Notes under the pieces: generated by a model
Told to the model about the DNA's origin: nothing
The model's input: only the letters and a program-made list of their open reading frames with translations
Database searches by the model: none
Shown: in pieces, positions 53,297 through 62,457 of the stretch
Layout of the letters: each line of letters starts with the position of its first letter
How positions within the stretch are numbered: position 1 is the first letter of the stretch
Position numbers and translations under genes: made by a program
Assembly (NCBI RefSeq): GCF_001613425.1
Contig: NZ_BDCI01000008.1
Coordinates: 310,001-374,000, forward strand
DNA length: 64,000 bases
From: Nocardia vulneris
GTDB taxonomy: Bacteria; Actinomycetota; Actinomycetes; Mycobacteriales; Mycobacteriaceae
Direction: 5' to 3'

Positions 53297-54009
53297 CCAT
53301 CCCTGTGCCCCAGGACATTCCGAAGTGGCTGAGCCGGGCCACCGAGCCCGACACCGACTCGTCGGACACCCTCACGCTCGCGCGCACGCTGCGCCGCGCC
53401 ATGACGATCACCACGACCCCGCGGCAGGCGGCGGTGCTGGTGCTGTTCGGCGGGTCGCCCGAAGCCGACCCCGCCGCGCCCGGCGGGCTACCCGCGGACG
53501 CGGAGGTGTTGCTCACCCAGCGCGCCGCCACTCTGCGCCAGCATCGCGGCCAGATCGCCTTCCCGGGCGGCGCGGTCGATCCCGGTGACACCGGGCCGAT
53601 CGACACCGCACTGCGCGAAGCCTGTGAGGAGACGGGGCTGGACCGCTCGGGTGTCGAGCCGCTGGCGATCCTGCCGAAGCTGTTCGTGCCGCCCTCCCGA
53701 TTCGACGTGACCCCGGTCGTGGCCTACTGGCGCACACCGAGCGCGGTCGGGGTGGTCGACGCGAGCGAGACCGAGCGCGTGGTCCGGGTGCGCCTGGCCG
53801 AGCTGCTCGAGCCGGCCAACCGCTTCCTCGTCCGCGGCAGCCTCGGCTACCAGAGCCCCGCCTTCCAGGTGGACGGCATGCTGGTCTGGGGACTGACCGG
53901 AGGCATCCTCGCCGGAATCTGTAAAACCGCGGGCTGGGAACAAGAATGGGACCACACCGACGTACGTGATCTGGAGACGGCACTGGCTGCAGTGGGAATG
54001 ACCTTATGA
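53293..54009 (+). CDS. Nudix hydrolase, CoA pyrophosphatase type (Rv3672c-like)
   Basis: A 238-residue Nudix enzyme. ATG 53293 overlaps the tlpA stop. The Nudix box reads GGAVDPGDTGPIDTALREAC followed by EETGL, with Asp at the first acidic position as in CoA diphosphatases, and RQHRGQIAFPGG precedes it (the UPF0035 signature). It probably cleaves CoA or its derivatives to 4-phosphopantetheine and 3',5'-ADP. The operon position between TlpA and MarP is conserved in mycobacteria. Confidence 0.92.
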   Translation: MTIPVPQDIPKWLSRATEPDTDSSDTLTLARTLRRAMTITTTPRQAAVLVLFGGSPEADPAAPGGLPADAEVLLTQRAATLRQHRGQIAFPGGAVDPGDTGPIDTALREACEETGLDRSGVEPLAILPKLFVPPSRFDVTPVVAYWRTPSAVGVVDASETERVVRVRLAELLEPANRFLVRGSLGYQSPAFQVDGMLVWGLTGGILAGICKTAGWEQEWDHTDVRDLETALAAVGMTL

Positions 54010-54019
54010 GGGAGCGTCG

Positions 54020-55213
54020 GTGAGCTCATCCGCATGGCTCGATATCGCTGTCGTGCTGCTCGCACTGCTGGCCGCCTCGTCCGGGTGGCGGCAGGGCGCG
54101 GTGGCCTCGGCCCTGGCCTTCCTCGGCGTCGTGCTCGGCGCGGTCGCGGGCATCTTGATCGCGCCGCACATCCTGGTCCATGTCGACGAGGGCCGCACCC
54201 GGGTGCTGACCGGTGTGCTGCTCATCGTGCTGCTGGTGATCATCGGCGAGGTCGCGGGCATGGTGCTCGGCCGGGCCGCGCGCAGCGGTATGCGGCATCC
54301 GTTCACCCGCAGTGTGGACAGCGTGGTGGGCGCGGCGTTGCAGGCGGTGGCCGTGCTGGTCACCGCGTGGCTGCTCGCGTTGCCGCTGGCCACCTCGTCG
54401 CAGCCGTCGATCGCCACGGCGATCAACGGTTCCCGGGTGCTCACCGACGTCAACCAGGTGGCGCCGAACTGGTTGCGCCGCTTGCCCAACGAGTTCTCCA
54501 AGCTGCTCAACACCTCCGGCCTGCCGGACGTGATCGGCCCGTTCGGCAGGGCGCCGATCGCGGCCGTCGAGCCGCCGGACGCGAGCGTGCTCGGCAGTCC
54601 GGTCGCGGGCTCGTTGCAGCAGAGCGTGCTGCGCATCCGCGGTGTCGCGCCGAGTTGCCAGCGGGCGCTGGAGGGTTCGGGCTTCGTGATCGCCCCGGAG
54701 CGGATCATGACCAACGCGCACGTGGTCGCGGGCACCACCAGCATCCAGGTCGATTCGGCCACCGGGCCGCTGGACGCCACCGTGGTGCTGTTCGATCCGT
54801 CGACCGACGTCGCGGTGCTCGCGGTGCCGGGGCTGACCGCCCCGCCGATCCAGCAGGCGCCGGCGCCTGCGCGGTCCGGTGACAGCGCGATCGTGCTCGG
54901 TTATCCCGGCGGCGGGCGCTACACCGCCAGCGCGGCCCGGGTGCGCGAGACGCTGGATCTGACGGGTCCGAACATCTACCGCGACGGCACGGTGGAGCGG
55001 CAGGTCTACACCGTGCGCGGGTTGGTGCGCGCGGGCAATTCCGGTGGGCCGCTGGTCGATACGGAAGGCCACGTGCTCGGCGTCGTGTTCGGTGCGGCTG
55101 TCACCGACGACGACACCGGCTACGTGCTGACCCTGGCCGAGGTCCGCGCGCAGCTGGACGCCGCACCGGGCGTGAACGCCCCGGTCGGCACCGGGGCCTG
55201 CGTGCTGAGCTGA
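54020..55213 (+). CDS. marP: Membrane-bound acid-resistance serine protease MarP
   Basis: A 397-residue membrane serine protease. Four N-terminal membrane segments form a CvpA-like domain (AWLDIAVVLLALLAASSGWR onward). The extracytoplasmic trypsin-like domain has His in IMTNAHVVAGT, Asp in DPSTDVAVLAV and Ser in RGLVRAGNSGGPLVD. Cysteines in APSCQRALEG and GTGACVLS likely form the redox-sensitive disulfide. In M. tuberculosis MarP (Rv3671c) is needed for intrabacterial pH homeostasis and activates the peptidoglycan hydrolase RipA. Start GTG 54020 is 10 bp after the Nudix stop. Confidence 0.95.
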   Translation: MSSSAWLDIAVVLLALLAASSGWRQGAVASALAFLGVVLGAVAGILIAPHILVHVDEGRTRVLTGVLLIVLLVIIGEVAGMVLGRAARSGMRHPFTRSVDSVVGAALQAVAVLVTAWLLALPLATSSQPSIATAINGSRVLTDVNQVAPNWLRRLPNEFSKLLNTSGLPDVIGPFGRAPIAAVEPPDASVLGSPVAGSLQQSVLRIRGVAPSCQRALEGSGFVIAPERIMTNAHVVAGTTSIQVDSATGPLDATVVLFDPSTDVAVLAVPGLTAPPIQQAPAPARSGDSAIVLGYPGGGRYTASAARVRETLDLTGPNIYRDGTVERQVYTVRGLVRAGNSGGPLVDTEGHVLGVVFGAAVTDDDTGYVLTLAEVRAQLDAAPGVNAPVGTGACVLS

Positions 55214-55338
55214 CGGCGGGGTTCGAGGGCGGTCTTCGTGAGGCCGCCCTCGAGTCTCGCTGAACGGTCGACGCGAGTCGTGGTTTTCAGCTGTGCAGTG
55301 ACGCGGCGCAGCGTGGACCCGTGGTCACCACCGACCGC

Positions 55339-55458
55339 GGACGTGCGCGGACTGTGGACGTGCGCGGATCCCCGGACTCGCGTTGGTCCCGGACGCGCGT
55401 GGATCCCGGACGCGCGCGGATCGTCGGCGCACGTGGACCGAGGACGTCCGCGGACACC
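55339..55458. repeat. Degenerate ~17-bp tandem repeat
   Basis: Seven units based on GGACGYGCGCGGATCCC begin at about 55339, 55356, 55374, 55391, 55408, 55426 and 55442 (spacing 16-18 bp). Units 2, 4 and 5 are the most alike. The stretch lies in the 283-bp gap between convergent marP and ephE and holds no gene. The rest of the gap shows only GC-rich sequence. Confidence 0.6.
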
Positions 55459-55496
55459 GTCTGCCCGCCCCTGACACGCAGTGGCCGTCGCCGAAA

Positions 55497-56432
55497 TTAC
55501 GCCAGCAGTTTCGCCAGCTCTGCCGTCACCAGCTCCGGATTCTCCTGGTGCGCATAGTGTCCGGCGGCCGGGATGGGCGTCAGTTGCCGATTGGGGGACA
55601 GATGCTGACCGCGCCGGAAGGTGCTGGCGAGCACGTACGGATCCAGATCGCCGCGCATGGCCAGCACCGGGATCCGGATCGGTTCGCGCATGGTGGCCAT
55701 GAACCGGCGGCCGTCCGGTCGCCACTGGCTGCGGAAGGCCCAGCGCTGATACTCCAGCGCACAGTGCGCGGCGCCGGGAATCTGGATGGCCGAGCGCATC
55801 CGCCGCGCGGTGTCCACGAATTCGGTGGTGCCCGACCATGATCCGCTGACCCGCTGCCGCAGCAGCCGTTCGGCCTCGAAGCCGTCACCGGTGGTCAGTA
55901 GCCGTTCGCCGTAGCGCGGCAGTTGGTAGCGCAGGAAGTTGGGCAGCCAGGTCGCGCGCTGGTGGCGGTTGTGCAGCACCGCGCTCTTCAGCGCGGCGGG
56001 GTGCGGTGAACTCACCACCGCGATCGAGCGGACCACCCGGGGATGCAGGACCGCGGTGGCCCAGCAGACCAGTCCGCCGTCGGCGTGCCCGACCAGGGTC
56101 GCGTCGGGGTAGCCGAGGGCGCGGATGAGCCCCGCGATATCGCCGGCCAGGGTCCAGCCGTCGTAGCCGCGGGGCGGTTTATCGCTGTCGCCGTAGCCGC
56201 GCAGATCGACGGCCACCGCCCGGTAGCCGTGCGCGGCCAGCCCGGTGAGCTGATGGCGCCAGGACCACCAGAAGTCGGCGAACCCGTGCAGCAGGACGAC
56301 CAGGGGAGCGTCGGTGCGGTCCGGGGCCGCGTCGACCACGTGGAAGCGGATGCCGTTGGCGTGGACGTCCCGATGCGCCCACGGGCCGTCGTAACGGACG
56401 CTGGACGGATCCGGAATTGAGTGCGACGACAC
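55497..56432 (-). CDS. ephE: Epoxide hydrolase EphE-like alpha/beta hydrolase
   Basis: A 311-residue alpha/beta hydrolase. GTG 56432 is supported by TAGGCT (56441-56446) 8 nt upstream. The oxyanion motif LVVLLHGFADFWWSWRHQL, the nucleophile elbow LVGHADGGLVCWATA with Asp as nucleophile (epoxide hydrolase type), and the C-terminal Asp in MRGDLDPYV and His in AGHYAHQENP are complete. In M. tuberculosis ephE (Rv3670) also lies beside marP. It opens epoxides, perhaps of lipids; substrate unknown. Confidence 0.9.
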   Translation of the reverse strand: MSSHSIPDPSSVRYDGPWAHRDVHANGIRFHVVDAAPDRTDAPLVVLLHGFADFWWSWRHQLTGLAAHGYRAVAVDLRGYGDSDKPPRGYDGWTLAGDIAGLIRALGYPDATLVGHADGGLVCWATAVLHPRVVRSIAVVSSPHPAALKSAVLHNRHQRATWLPNFLRYQLPRYGERLLTTGDGFEAERLLRQRVSGSWSGTTEFVDTARRMRSAIQIPGAAHCALEYQRWAFRSQWRPDGRRFMATMREPIRIPVLAMRGDLDPYVLASTFRRGQHLSPNRQLTPIPAAGHYAHQENPELVTAELAKLLA

Positions 56433-56477
56433 GCCGATGCAGCCTAGTTGTCGAGGTATCCGCGCGCGAGCGAGCGG

Positions 56478-57008
56478 TTACGAAGCGGGTTTGTCCAGGG
56501 CGGGACGGCCGTCGTGGGTCAGCGCCGGACGATCCTCGTGCGCCGCCGCGCCGAGACCGTGCGGCAGCACCGCGCGGGCCTGCTTGAGCGAGTCGATCGT
56601 CTTCTCCGGCGCGCGCAGCTTCTTCACCCGCAGATAGCCGAGCAGCGCCAGCAGCGCGGTCGCGACGATCATCAGCGCGAACACGATCAGGAAGGCCGCC
56701 CAGCGGGCCAGCCACACGTCGAGCAGTTCGCCGAGGAAGAAGAAAAAGAAGAACGTGCTGAACAGCAGGACGGTCAGCGCGAGGATGAAATAGACGCTGC
56801 CCTGCAGCCCCTTCTTGATCTCGCCGGTGACCTCCGCTTTGGCGAGCGCGACCTCGGCCCGGACCAGCGTCGACATCTGCTCGGTCGCGTCGCGCACGAG
56901 GCTGCCGAAGCTGGCGCTGCCGGTGGGATTCGCGTCGGACAAGGGAATGGAGGTCACTGTACGACCGCGCTGCGCGTCGTTCCCGTTACCGCCGTTTGTG
57001 TAACTCAC
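56478..57008 (-). CDS. Phage holin-like (actinobacterial holin-X) membrane protein, Rv3669-like
   Basis: A 176-residue protein. GTG 57008 overlaps the nhaA stop (GTGA). The segment SLVRDATEQMSTLVRAEVAL with KAEVTGEIKKGLQGS is the family signature, followed by two membrane helices (YFILALTVLLFSTFFFFFFL and AAFLIVFALMIVATALLALL) and a basic tail. Despite the family name there is no phage context; such proteins are widespread in actinomycete chromosomes. Function unknown. Confidence 0.85.
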   Translation of the reverse strand: MSYTNGGNGNDAQRGRTVTSIPLSDANPTGSASFGSLVRDATEQMSTLVRAEVALAKAEVTGEIKKGLQGSVYFILALTVLLFSTFFFFFFLGELLDVWLARWAAFLIVFALMIVATALLALLGYLRVKKLRAPEKTIDSLKQARAVLPHGLGAAAHEDRPALTHDGRPALDKPAS

Positions 57009-58264
57009 TTGGTCGACCCTTCTCCCTGTCCCGGCACTGCGTCCTCGTCTTCTCGTTGTAGCGCACGCGCGTCTCGACGCGCCTGGTGGACACGCCCTCG
57101 CCGCAACAGTAGCGCCGAACCGGCAAGCGACGCCGCCATTGATGTGACCAACACAGCGGCCTTCGCCAATTCCGCGGCCGAGCCGTCGCCGACATCGGCC
57201 AGTGCGAGTTCCGCCACGAGAAGGCTAACGGTGAAGCCGATCGCGCCGAGCACCGACAGGGCGAACATGTCGCGATACCCGAGTCCGGCGGGCCGCTTGG
57301 CCACGCCGAACCGGATTGCGAGCCAACTGATCCCGAAGATGCCCAGGGTCTTGCCGAGCAGCAACCCGAGAATTACCGCCAGCGCCAGCCTGTCGCTGAA
57401 CAGTTCGCCGAACACCTTGGCGTCCAACGGAACTCCGGAGGCGAACAACGCGAACAACGGGACGCACACCCCGGCCGAGATCGGCTGGATCAGATGCTCG
57501 AGCCGAGTGGCCGGCGCCTCTTCTTCCCCGGGGTCGGGGCGCACCCTGGTGAGCAGGCCGAGGACCACCCCGGCCAGCGTCGGGTGGATGCCCGCCTCGT
57601 GCAGCGCGTACCAGGCGACCAGCGCCAGCGGCACGTACAGCCACGGGGTACGGATCCGCTTGTGCTGGGCCAGCGCCCACAGCGCGAAGCAGGCCGCGGC
57701 GGTCAGCAGCCACAGCAGCGCCAGCGTCGTGGTGAACAGCACGGCGATCACGATGATGGCCATCAGATCGTCGACCACCGCCAGGCTCAGCAGGAAGACC
57801 CGCGCGCTCGCCGGGATACGGGAACCCGTCATGGCGAGCACGGCCAGCGCGAACGCGATATCGGTGGCGACCGGGATGGCCCAGCCCCGGTCCATCCCGG
57901 GCACACCGAACCCGACCACCACGGCGATGAGCGCGGGCGTGACCACGCCGCCGACCGCGGCGATGATCGGCAGGGCCGCGCGTTTCGGGTCGGCCAGCTC
58001 GCCGACCACGAGTTCGCGTTTGAGTTCCAGGCCCGCGACGAAGAAGAAGATGGCGAGCAGACCGTCTTTGGTCCAGTCGGCCAGGGTGAGATCCAGGTGC
58101 AGTGGCGGAATGGCGAGCACCGTCTCGGTCATCGTCACGTAACTCGCGCCCCACGGCGAGTTCACCCACAGCAACGCGACCGCGGCGGCGATCAGCAGAA
58201 TGGCGCCGCCGACTGTTTCGGTGCGCAGATAGCGGGACAGTTCCGAGCGCACTTGCGTGATCAC
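57005..58264 (-). CDS. nhaA: Na+/H+ antiporter NhaA
   Basis: Exchanges sodium for protons across the membrane. GTG 58264 follows AAAGG by 6 nt; GTG 58333 is a longer alternative. The 419-residue protein has VGGAILLIAAAVALLWVNSP and FFFVAGLELKRELVVGEL, the functional aspartates in IPVATDIAFALAVLAM and LAVVDDLMAIIVIAV (the Asp-Asp pair), and a conserved Lys in LGLLLGKTLGI. It overlaps the holin-like gene by 4 bp and sits next to acs; this gene is absent from the otherwise parallel M. tuberculosis block as I recall it. Confidence 0.95.
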   Translation of the reverse strand: MITQVRSELSRYLRTETVGGAILLIAAAVALLWVNSPWGASYVTMTETVLAIPPLHLDLTLADWTKDGLLAIFFFVAGLELKRELVVGELADPKRAALPIIAAVGGVVTPALIAVVVGFGVPGMDRGWAIPVATDIAFALAVLAMTGSRIPASARVFLLSLAVVDDLMAIIVIAVLFTTTLALLWLLTAAACFALWALAQHKRIRTPWLYVPLALVAWYALHEAGIHPTLAGVVLGLLTRVRPDPGEEEAPATRLEHLIQPISAGVCVPLFALFASGVPLDAKVFGELFSDRLALAVILGLLLGKTLGIFGISWLAIRFGVAKRPAGLGYRDMFALSVLGAIGFTVSLLVAELALADVGDGSAAELAKAAVLVTSMAASLAGSALLLRRGRVHQARRDARALQREDEDAVPGQGEGSTK

Positions 58265-58387
58265 GGGGAACCTTTCGGCAGGGTCGGTCGGGGCTGCGAC
58301 CTCGCCCTCCCGCCGCCTCGGCTGCGGGTGCACGGCCGCATGCCGACCAGACTTCCCGGCACACCTTACGCAATCCTAACGGTTGAA

Positions 58388-58412
58388 GCCGGTGACCAGA
58401 ACAGCCACCGGC
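58388..58412 (-). terminator. Hairpin after acs
   Basis: GCCGGTG (58388-58394) and CACCGGC (58406-58412) form a 7-bp stem with an 11-nt loop, 30 bp beyond the acs stop on the minus strand and upstream of nhaA. Confidence 0.45.
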
Positions 58413-58441
58413 CTTACCATGCGTGCCGCGGTTCCGTGGGG

Positions 58442-60394
58442 CTAGGCCTTGCTGGCCCGGATCGCCTCGAAGACGTTCGGATCGACCAGTGTCGAGGTGT
58501 CGCCGAGCTCGCGGCCCTCCGCGACGTCGCGCAGCAACCGGCGCATGATCTTGCCGCTGCGCGTCTTCGGCAGCTCGGGCACCACGTGGATCTCCCGCGG
58601 CCGCGCGATCGGGCTGATCTCGCGCGACACCTCCGCCTTCAGCTCGTCCACCAGCGCGCTGCCGGTGTCCTTGGCCTCCGCGGTCAGGATGACGAACGCG
58701 ACGATGCCCTGGCCGGTGGTCTCGTCGCTGGCCCCGACCACCGCGGCCTCGGCGACCCCGGAGTGACCGACCAGCGCCGATTCCACCTCCGCGGTGGAGA
58801 TCCGGTGGCCGGACACGTTCATCACGTCGTCCACCCGGCCGAGTACCCACAGGTCCCCGTCGGCGTCGAGCTTCGCGCCGTCGCCGGCGAAGTACCAGCC
58901 CTGCTCGGCGTAGCGCTCCCAGTACGTGGCCCGGTAGCGCGCCATGTCGCCCCAGATGCCGCGCAGCATCGACGGCCACGGCTGGTCGAGCACCAGGTAG
59001 CCGTTGGCCTCGGTTTCCCCGCGCTGCACCGGCTTTCCCTCTTCGTCGACGACCAGCGCCGAGATACCGGGCAGCGGTGCCATGGCCGCGCCGGGCTTGG
59101 CGACGGTGACGCCGGGCAGCGGCGAGATCATGATCGAACCGGTCTCGGTCTGCCACCAGGTGTCCACGATCGGGGTGCGGCCCGCGCCGATGGTGTCGCG
59201 GTACCAGCGCCAGGCCTCCGGGTTGATCGGTTCACCGACCGACCCGAGCAACCGGATGCTGGACAGATCGTGCGCGGCCGGGATCTCGCGACCCCACTTC
59301 ATGAAGGTACGAACCAGCGTGGGTGCCGTGTAATAGATACTGACGCCGTACTTTTCGACGATCTGCCAGTGCCGGTGCTCGTCCGGGAAGTTCGGCGTGC
59401 CCTCGTAGACGACCTGGGTGGCGCGGTTGGCCAGTGGTCCGTAGACGATGTAGCTGTGGCCGGTGACCCAGCCGATGTCGGCGGTGCACCAGTAGACGTC
59501 TTGTCCGGCTTTGTGATCGAAGACGTTGTGGTGGGTGTAGGCGGTCTGGGTGAGATAGCCGCCGCTGGTGTGCAGGATGCCCTTGGGTTTTCCGGTGGTG
59601 CCGGAGGTGTAGAGGATGAACAGCGGGTGCTCGGCGTCGAAGGCCTGCGCCTCGTGCTCGGGCGACGCGTTCGCCACCGTCTCGTGCCACCACAGGTCGC
59701 GTCCGTCGGTCCAGGGCACCTCGAGCTCGGTGCGCCGCACCACCAGCACATGCTCAACGCTGTGCGGCACATCGCCGTTCGCGTAGAGCGCCTCGTCCAC
59801 AGCTTCCTTCAGCGGCGCGGCCTTCCCACGCCGCCACTGCCCGTCCGTGGTGATGATCAACCGAGCCTCGGCGTCGTCGACCCGTTGGCGCAGCGCGGTG
59901 GGGGAGAACCCGGCGAAGACCACCGAGTGGGTGAGGCCGAGCCGGGCACAGGCCAGCATCGAGACGATGGCCTCGGGCACCATCGGCATATAGATGGCGA
60001 CCCGGTCGCCCGCTTCGAGACCGAGCTCGGTCAGGTAGTTCGCGGCCCGGCTCACCTCGGCGAGCAGCTCGCGGTAGGTGATGTCGCGGGAGTCGCCGGG
60101 CTCGCCCTCCCAGTGGATGGCGACCTGGTCGCCGTGTCCGTCGAGCACGTGCCGGTCGACGCAGTTGTAGGCGACGTTCAGCTTGCCGCCGACGAACCAC
60201 TTGGCGACCGGCGCGTCGGTCCAGTCCAGCACCTGCTGCCACCGCTCGTGCCAGTGCAAACGATCGGCCTGCTCGGCCCAGAACGCGTCGCGATCGGCCG
60301 AACCTCGCTGGTACAGCGCGGCATCGGCGTTCGCCGCGGCCGCGAAGTCCGCGGCGGGCGGGTACGAGTCCCTGTGGTCGGCTGTTTCGGTCAT
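58442..60394 (-). CDS. acs: Acetyl-CoA synthetase
   Basis: Activates acetate to acetyl-CoA through acetyl-AMP. The 650-residue protein starts at ATG 60394. It carries WFVGGKLNVAYNCVDRH, the AMP-binding P-loop ILYTSGTTGKPKGILHTSGG, TWWQTETGSIMISPLPG (Trp restricting the acyl pocket to acetate), GDGAKLDADGDLWVLGRVDD, and the C-terminal PKTRSGKIMRRLL whose Lys is the usual acetylation switch in actinobacteria. In mycobacteria Crp and cAMP-dependent acetylation control this step, and crp lies 7 kb away here. Divergent from dppA. Confidence 0.98.
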   Translation of the reverse strand: MTETADHRDSYPPAADFAAAANADAALYQRGSADRDAFWAEQADRLHWHERWQQVLDWTDAPVAKWFVGGKLNVAYNCVDRHVLDGHGDQVAIHWEGEPGDSRDITYRELLAEVSRAANYLTELGLEAGDRVAIYMPMVPEAIVSMLACARLGLTHSVVFAGFSPTALRQRVDDAEARLIITTDGQWRRGKAAPLKEAVDEALYANGDVPHSVEHVLVVRRTELEVPWTDGRDLWWHETVANASPEHEAQAFDAEHPLFILYTSGTTGKPKGILHTSGGYLTQTAYTHHNVFDHKAGQDVYWCTADIGWVTGHSYIVYGPLANRATQVVYEGTPNFPDEHRHWQIVEKYGVSIYYTAPTLVRTFMKWGREIPAAHDLSSIRLLGSVGEPINPEAWRWYRDTIGAGRTPIVDTWWQTETGSIMISPLPGVTVAKPGAAMAPLPGISALVVDEEGKPVQRGETEANGYLVLDQPWPSMLRGIWGDMARYRATYWERYAEQGWYFAGDGAKLDADGDLWVLGRVDDVMNVSGHRISTAEVESALVGHSGVAEAAVVGASDETTGQGIVAFVILTAEAKDTGSALVDELKAEVSREISPIARPREIHVVPELPKTRSGKIMRRLLRDVAEGRELGDTSTLVDPNVFEAIRASKA

Positions 60395-60793
60395 CTCGCT
60401 TCTTCTTTCCACGTAGCCTGAGCCCACGATTCAAACGCAGCCAGTTCGACAGTAGACAACTGTGACCTACGCCGCGTCCGGTGTGTCCACCGGGTTTCCG
60501 TGCCGTCCCGCCGTTGCACGATCCGCAGCGCTGAGGGGGTGTCAGGGAGACGCCGGAAGGCCCCGTATGGAGGCAATGTTTCGGCAGATCGGCCGTTTTC
60601 GCGCGATGTTTTTCGTGTTTCGGCGATGTTGCCGAATTGGTAATTAGTGGAACGAACTCTGGTCAATCTGCTGACAGAGTCCCTTCCAGGTGGATAATCT
60701 CCGAGGCACCCAAGGCGGATCGTGCCGGCATGCGCCTGGTTGACCTCAACGCGTGCCACCAGGCTCCGCCCTTCTCGAAAACGGGAGAACGCG
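60395..60793. promoter_or_regulatory. acs-dppA divergent control region
   Basis: The 399-bp gap holds no gene. Elements seen: ACAGT-AGACA-ACTGT (60449-60463), a 5-5-5 inverted repeat 55 bp before acs; TTCGGC-GATGTT-GCCGAA (60619-60636), a 6-bp hairpin within an AT-richer part; and ACTCTG (60656-60661) with CAGAGT (60675-60680), extended inward by GTCA/TGAC with one bulged base. The last two lie 115-175 bp before dppA and could be operators or a structured leader. Confidence 0.4.
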
Positions 60794-62398
60794 TTGAGAT
60801 TCAACAGAGCAATGGCGCTGACTGCGGCAGCACTACTGGCCACAAGCCTCGGACTGGCAGCTTGTTCGTCGGACGACAGCGCCGACGCGAGCATCGTCAC
60901 GACCAATGGTGGTGAACCGCAGAACCCGTTGGTACCGACCAACACCAACGAGAACATGGGTGGGCGAGTCGTCGACCGGCTGTTCGCGGGTCTCAAGTAC
61001 TACGACGGCAACGGCGTGGCGCACGACGAGATGGCCGAGAAGATCGAGACGACCGACCGCAAGACCTACAAGATCACCATCAAGCCGGACTGGAAGTTCT
61101 CCGACGGCACCACGGTGAAGGCGAAGTCGTTCGTCGACGCGTGGAACTACGGTGCCCTCGGCACCAACGCCCAGCTGCAGAGCTACGTGTTCACCCCGAT
61201 CCTGGGCTTCGACGAGGTGTCGGCCGAGAAGCCGACGGCACAAACGATGAAGGGCCTGAAGGTCGTCGACGATCGCACCTTCACCGTCGAGCTCAAGTCG
61301 CCCTCGATCGACTTCGAGACCGAACTCGGCTACGCGCCGTTCTACCCGCTGCCCGAGGCGGCCTTCAAGGACATCAAGGCCTTCGGCGAGAACCCGATCG
61401 GCAACGGCCCGTACAAGTTCGCGCACGAAGGCGCCTGGCAGCACAACGTGCAGATCGACCTGGTGCCGAACCCGGACTACAAGGGTGGCCGCGCGCCGAA
61501 GAACAAGGGCCTGCGCTTCGTGATGTACCAGTCGTTCGACACGGCGTACGCGGACCTGCAGGCGGGCAACCTCGACACCCTCGACACGATCCCGGACAGC
61601 GCGATCACCTCCTACGAGAAGGACCTGGGCGACCGCGCGATCACCAAGCCGACCGCGCAGAACCAGCACATCGGCATCCAGGCCAATGTCCCGCACTTCA
61701 GCGGTGAAGAAGGCGTGCTGCGCCGCAAGGCCCTGTCCATGGCGATCAACCGAGAGCAGATCTGCCAGAACATCTTCCACGGCACCCGCCTGCCGGCGCG
61801 GGACTTCACCTCCGCCTCGCTGCCGGGCTTCCGCGGCGACCTGCCGGGCTCGGAGTTCCTGAAGTTCAACCCGGACGAGGCCAAGAAGCTGTGGGCCCAG
61901 GCCGACGCCATGTCGCCGTGGTCGGGTCGCTACGAGATCGCCTACAACTCCGACGGTGGCCACCAGGCCTGGATCGAAGCGGTCGCGAACAGCATCAAGA
62001 ACACCCTGGGCATCGACGCCATCGGCACCCCGTACCCGACGTTCAAGAACATCCGCGACGAGGTCAACGCCAAGACCATCAACAAGGCGTTCCGCTACGG
62101 CTGGCAGGGCGACTACCCGACCATGCTGCAGTTCCTCACCTCGCAGTACTACAGCTACTCCGAGACGAACAACGTCGACTGGAAGGTCCCCGAGTTCGAC
62201 AAGCTGCTCGACGCCGCGCTGGCCGCGCCGACGCAGGAGGAGTCCTACAAGATCGTCGCGCAGGCGCAGACCATGATGCTCAGCCAGATGGCCGACATCC
62301 CGGTGCTGGACTACATCGCCGCCGCGGGCCGCTCCGAGAAGGTGAAGGCGAACCTCGCCTGGAACGGTCTGTTCGACTTCGAGAACATCGAGAAGTAG
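60794..62398 (+). CDS. dppA: Dipeptide ABC transporter substrate-binding lipoprotein
   Basis: Captures peptides at the cell surface for uptake. TTG 60794 is selected: GGGAG lies 6 nt upstream, and the product begins (M)RFNRAMALTAAALLATSLG with lipobox LAAC. The 534-residue protein has the family-5 binding-protein features: the GGRVVDRLFAGLKYYDGNGV start, DWKFSDGTTVKAKSFVDAWN, NPIGNGPYKF and LRRKALSMAINREQICQNIF. In M. tuberculosis DppA (Rv3666c) of the same locus carries tetrapeptides and heme. A hairpin separates it from dppB. Confidence 0.95.
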   Translation: MRFNRAMALTAAALLATSLGLAACSSDDSADASIVTTNGGEPQNPLVPTNTNENMGGRVVDRLFAGLKYYDGNGVAHDEMAEKIETTDRKTYKITIKPDWKFSDGTTVKAKSFVDAWNYGALGTNAQLQSYVFTPILGFDEVSAEKPTAQTMKGLKVVDDRTFTVELKSPSIDFETELGYAPFYPLPEAAFKDIKAFGENPIGNGPYKFAHEGAWQHNVQIDLVPNPDYKGGRAPKNKGLRFVMYQSFDTAYADLQAGNLDTLDTIPDSAITSYEKDLGDRAITKPTAQNQHIGIQANVPHFSGEEGVLRRKALSMAINREQICQNIFHGTRLPARDFTSASLPGFRGDLPGSEFLKFNPDEAKKLWAQADAMSPWSGRYEIAYNSDGGHQAWIEAVANSIKNTLGIDAIGTPYPTFKNIRDEVNAKTINKAFRYGWQGDYPTMLQFLTSQYYSYSETNNVDWKVPEFDKLLDAALAAPTQEESYKIVAQAQTMMLSQMADIPVLDYIAAAGRSEKVKANLAWNGLFDFENIEK

Positions 62399-62403
62399 CC
62401 GCC

Positions 62404-62440
62404 AGATGAGCCGCGCCTGCTCCGGCGGCGCGGCTCATCT
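62404..62440 (+). terminator. Intra-operon hairpin between dppA and dppB
   Basis: AGATGAGCCGCGCC (62404-62417) and GGCGCGGCTCATCT (62427-62440) form a perfect 14-bp stem with a 9-nt loop inside the 59-bp gap, just before the dppB ribosome binding site. It probably acts as a partial terminator or 3'-end stabiliser, so that the binding protein is made in excess over the permeases. Confidence 0.7.
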
Positions 62441-62457
62441 CCGACCCAGGAGACGAA

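Noticed and set aside
56478..57008. Holin-like gene as evidence of a prophage
   Set aside because: No other phage genes nearby; the gene lies in a conserved chromosomal block.
57494..60421. 975-codon plus-strand frame over nhaA and acs
   Set aside because: It runs through two well-defined genes of opposite strand and has no plausible start signal or domain.
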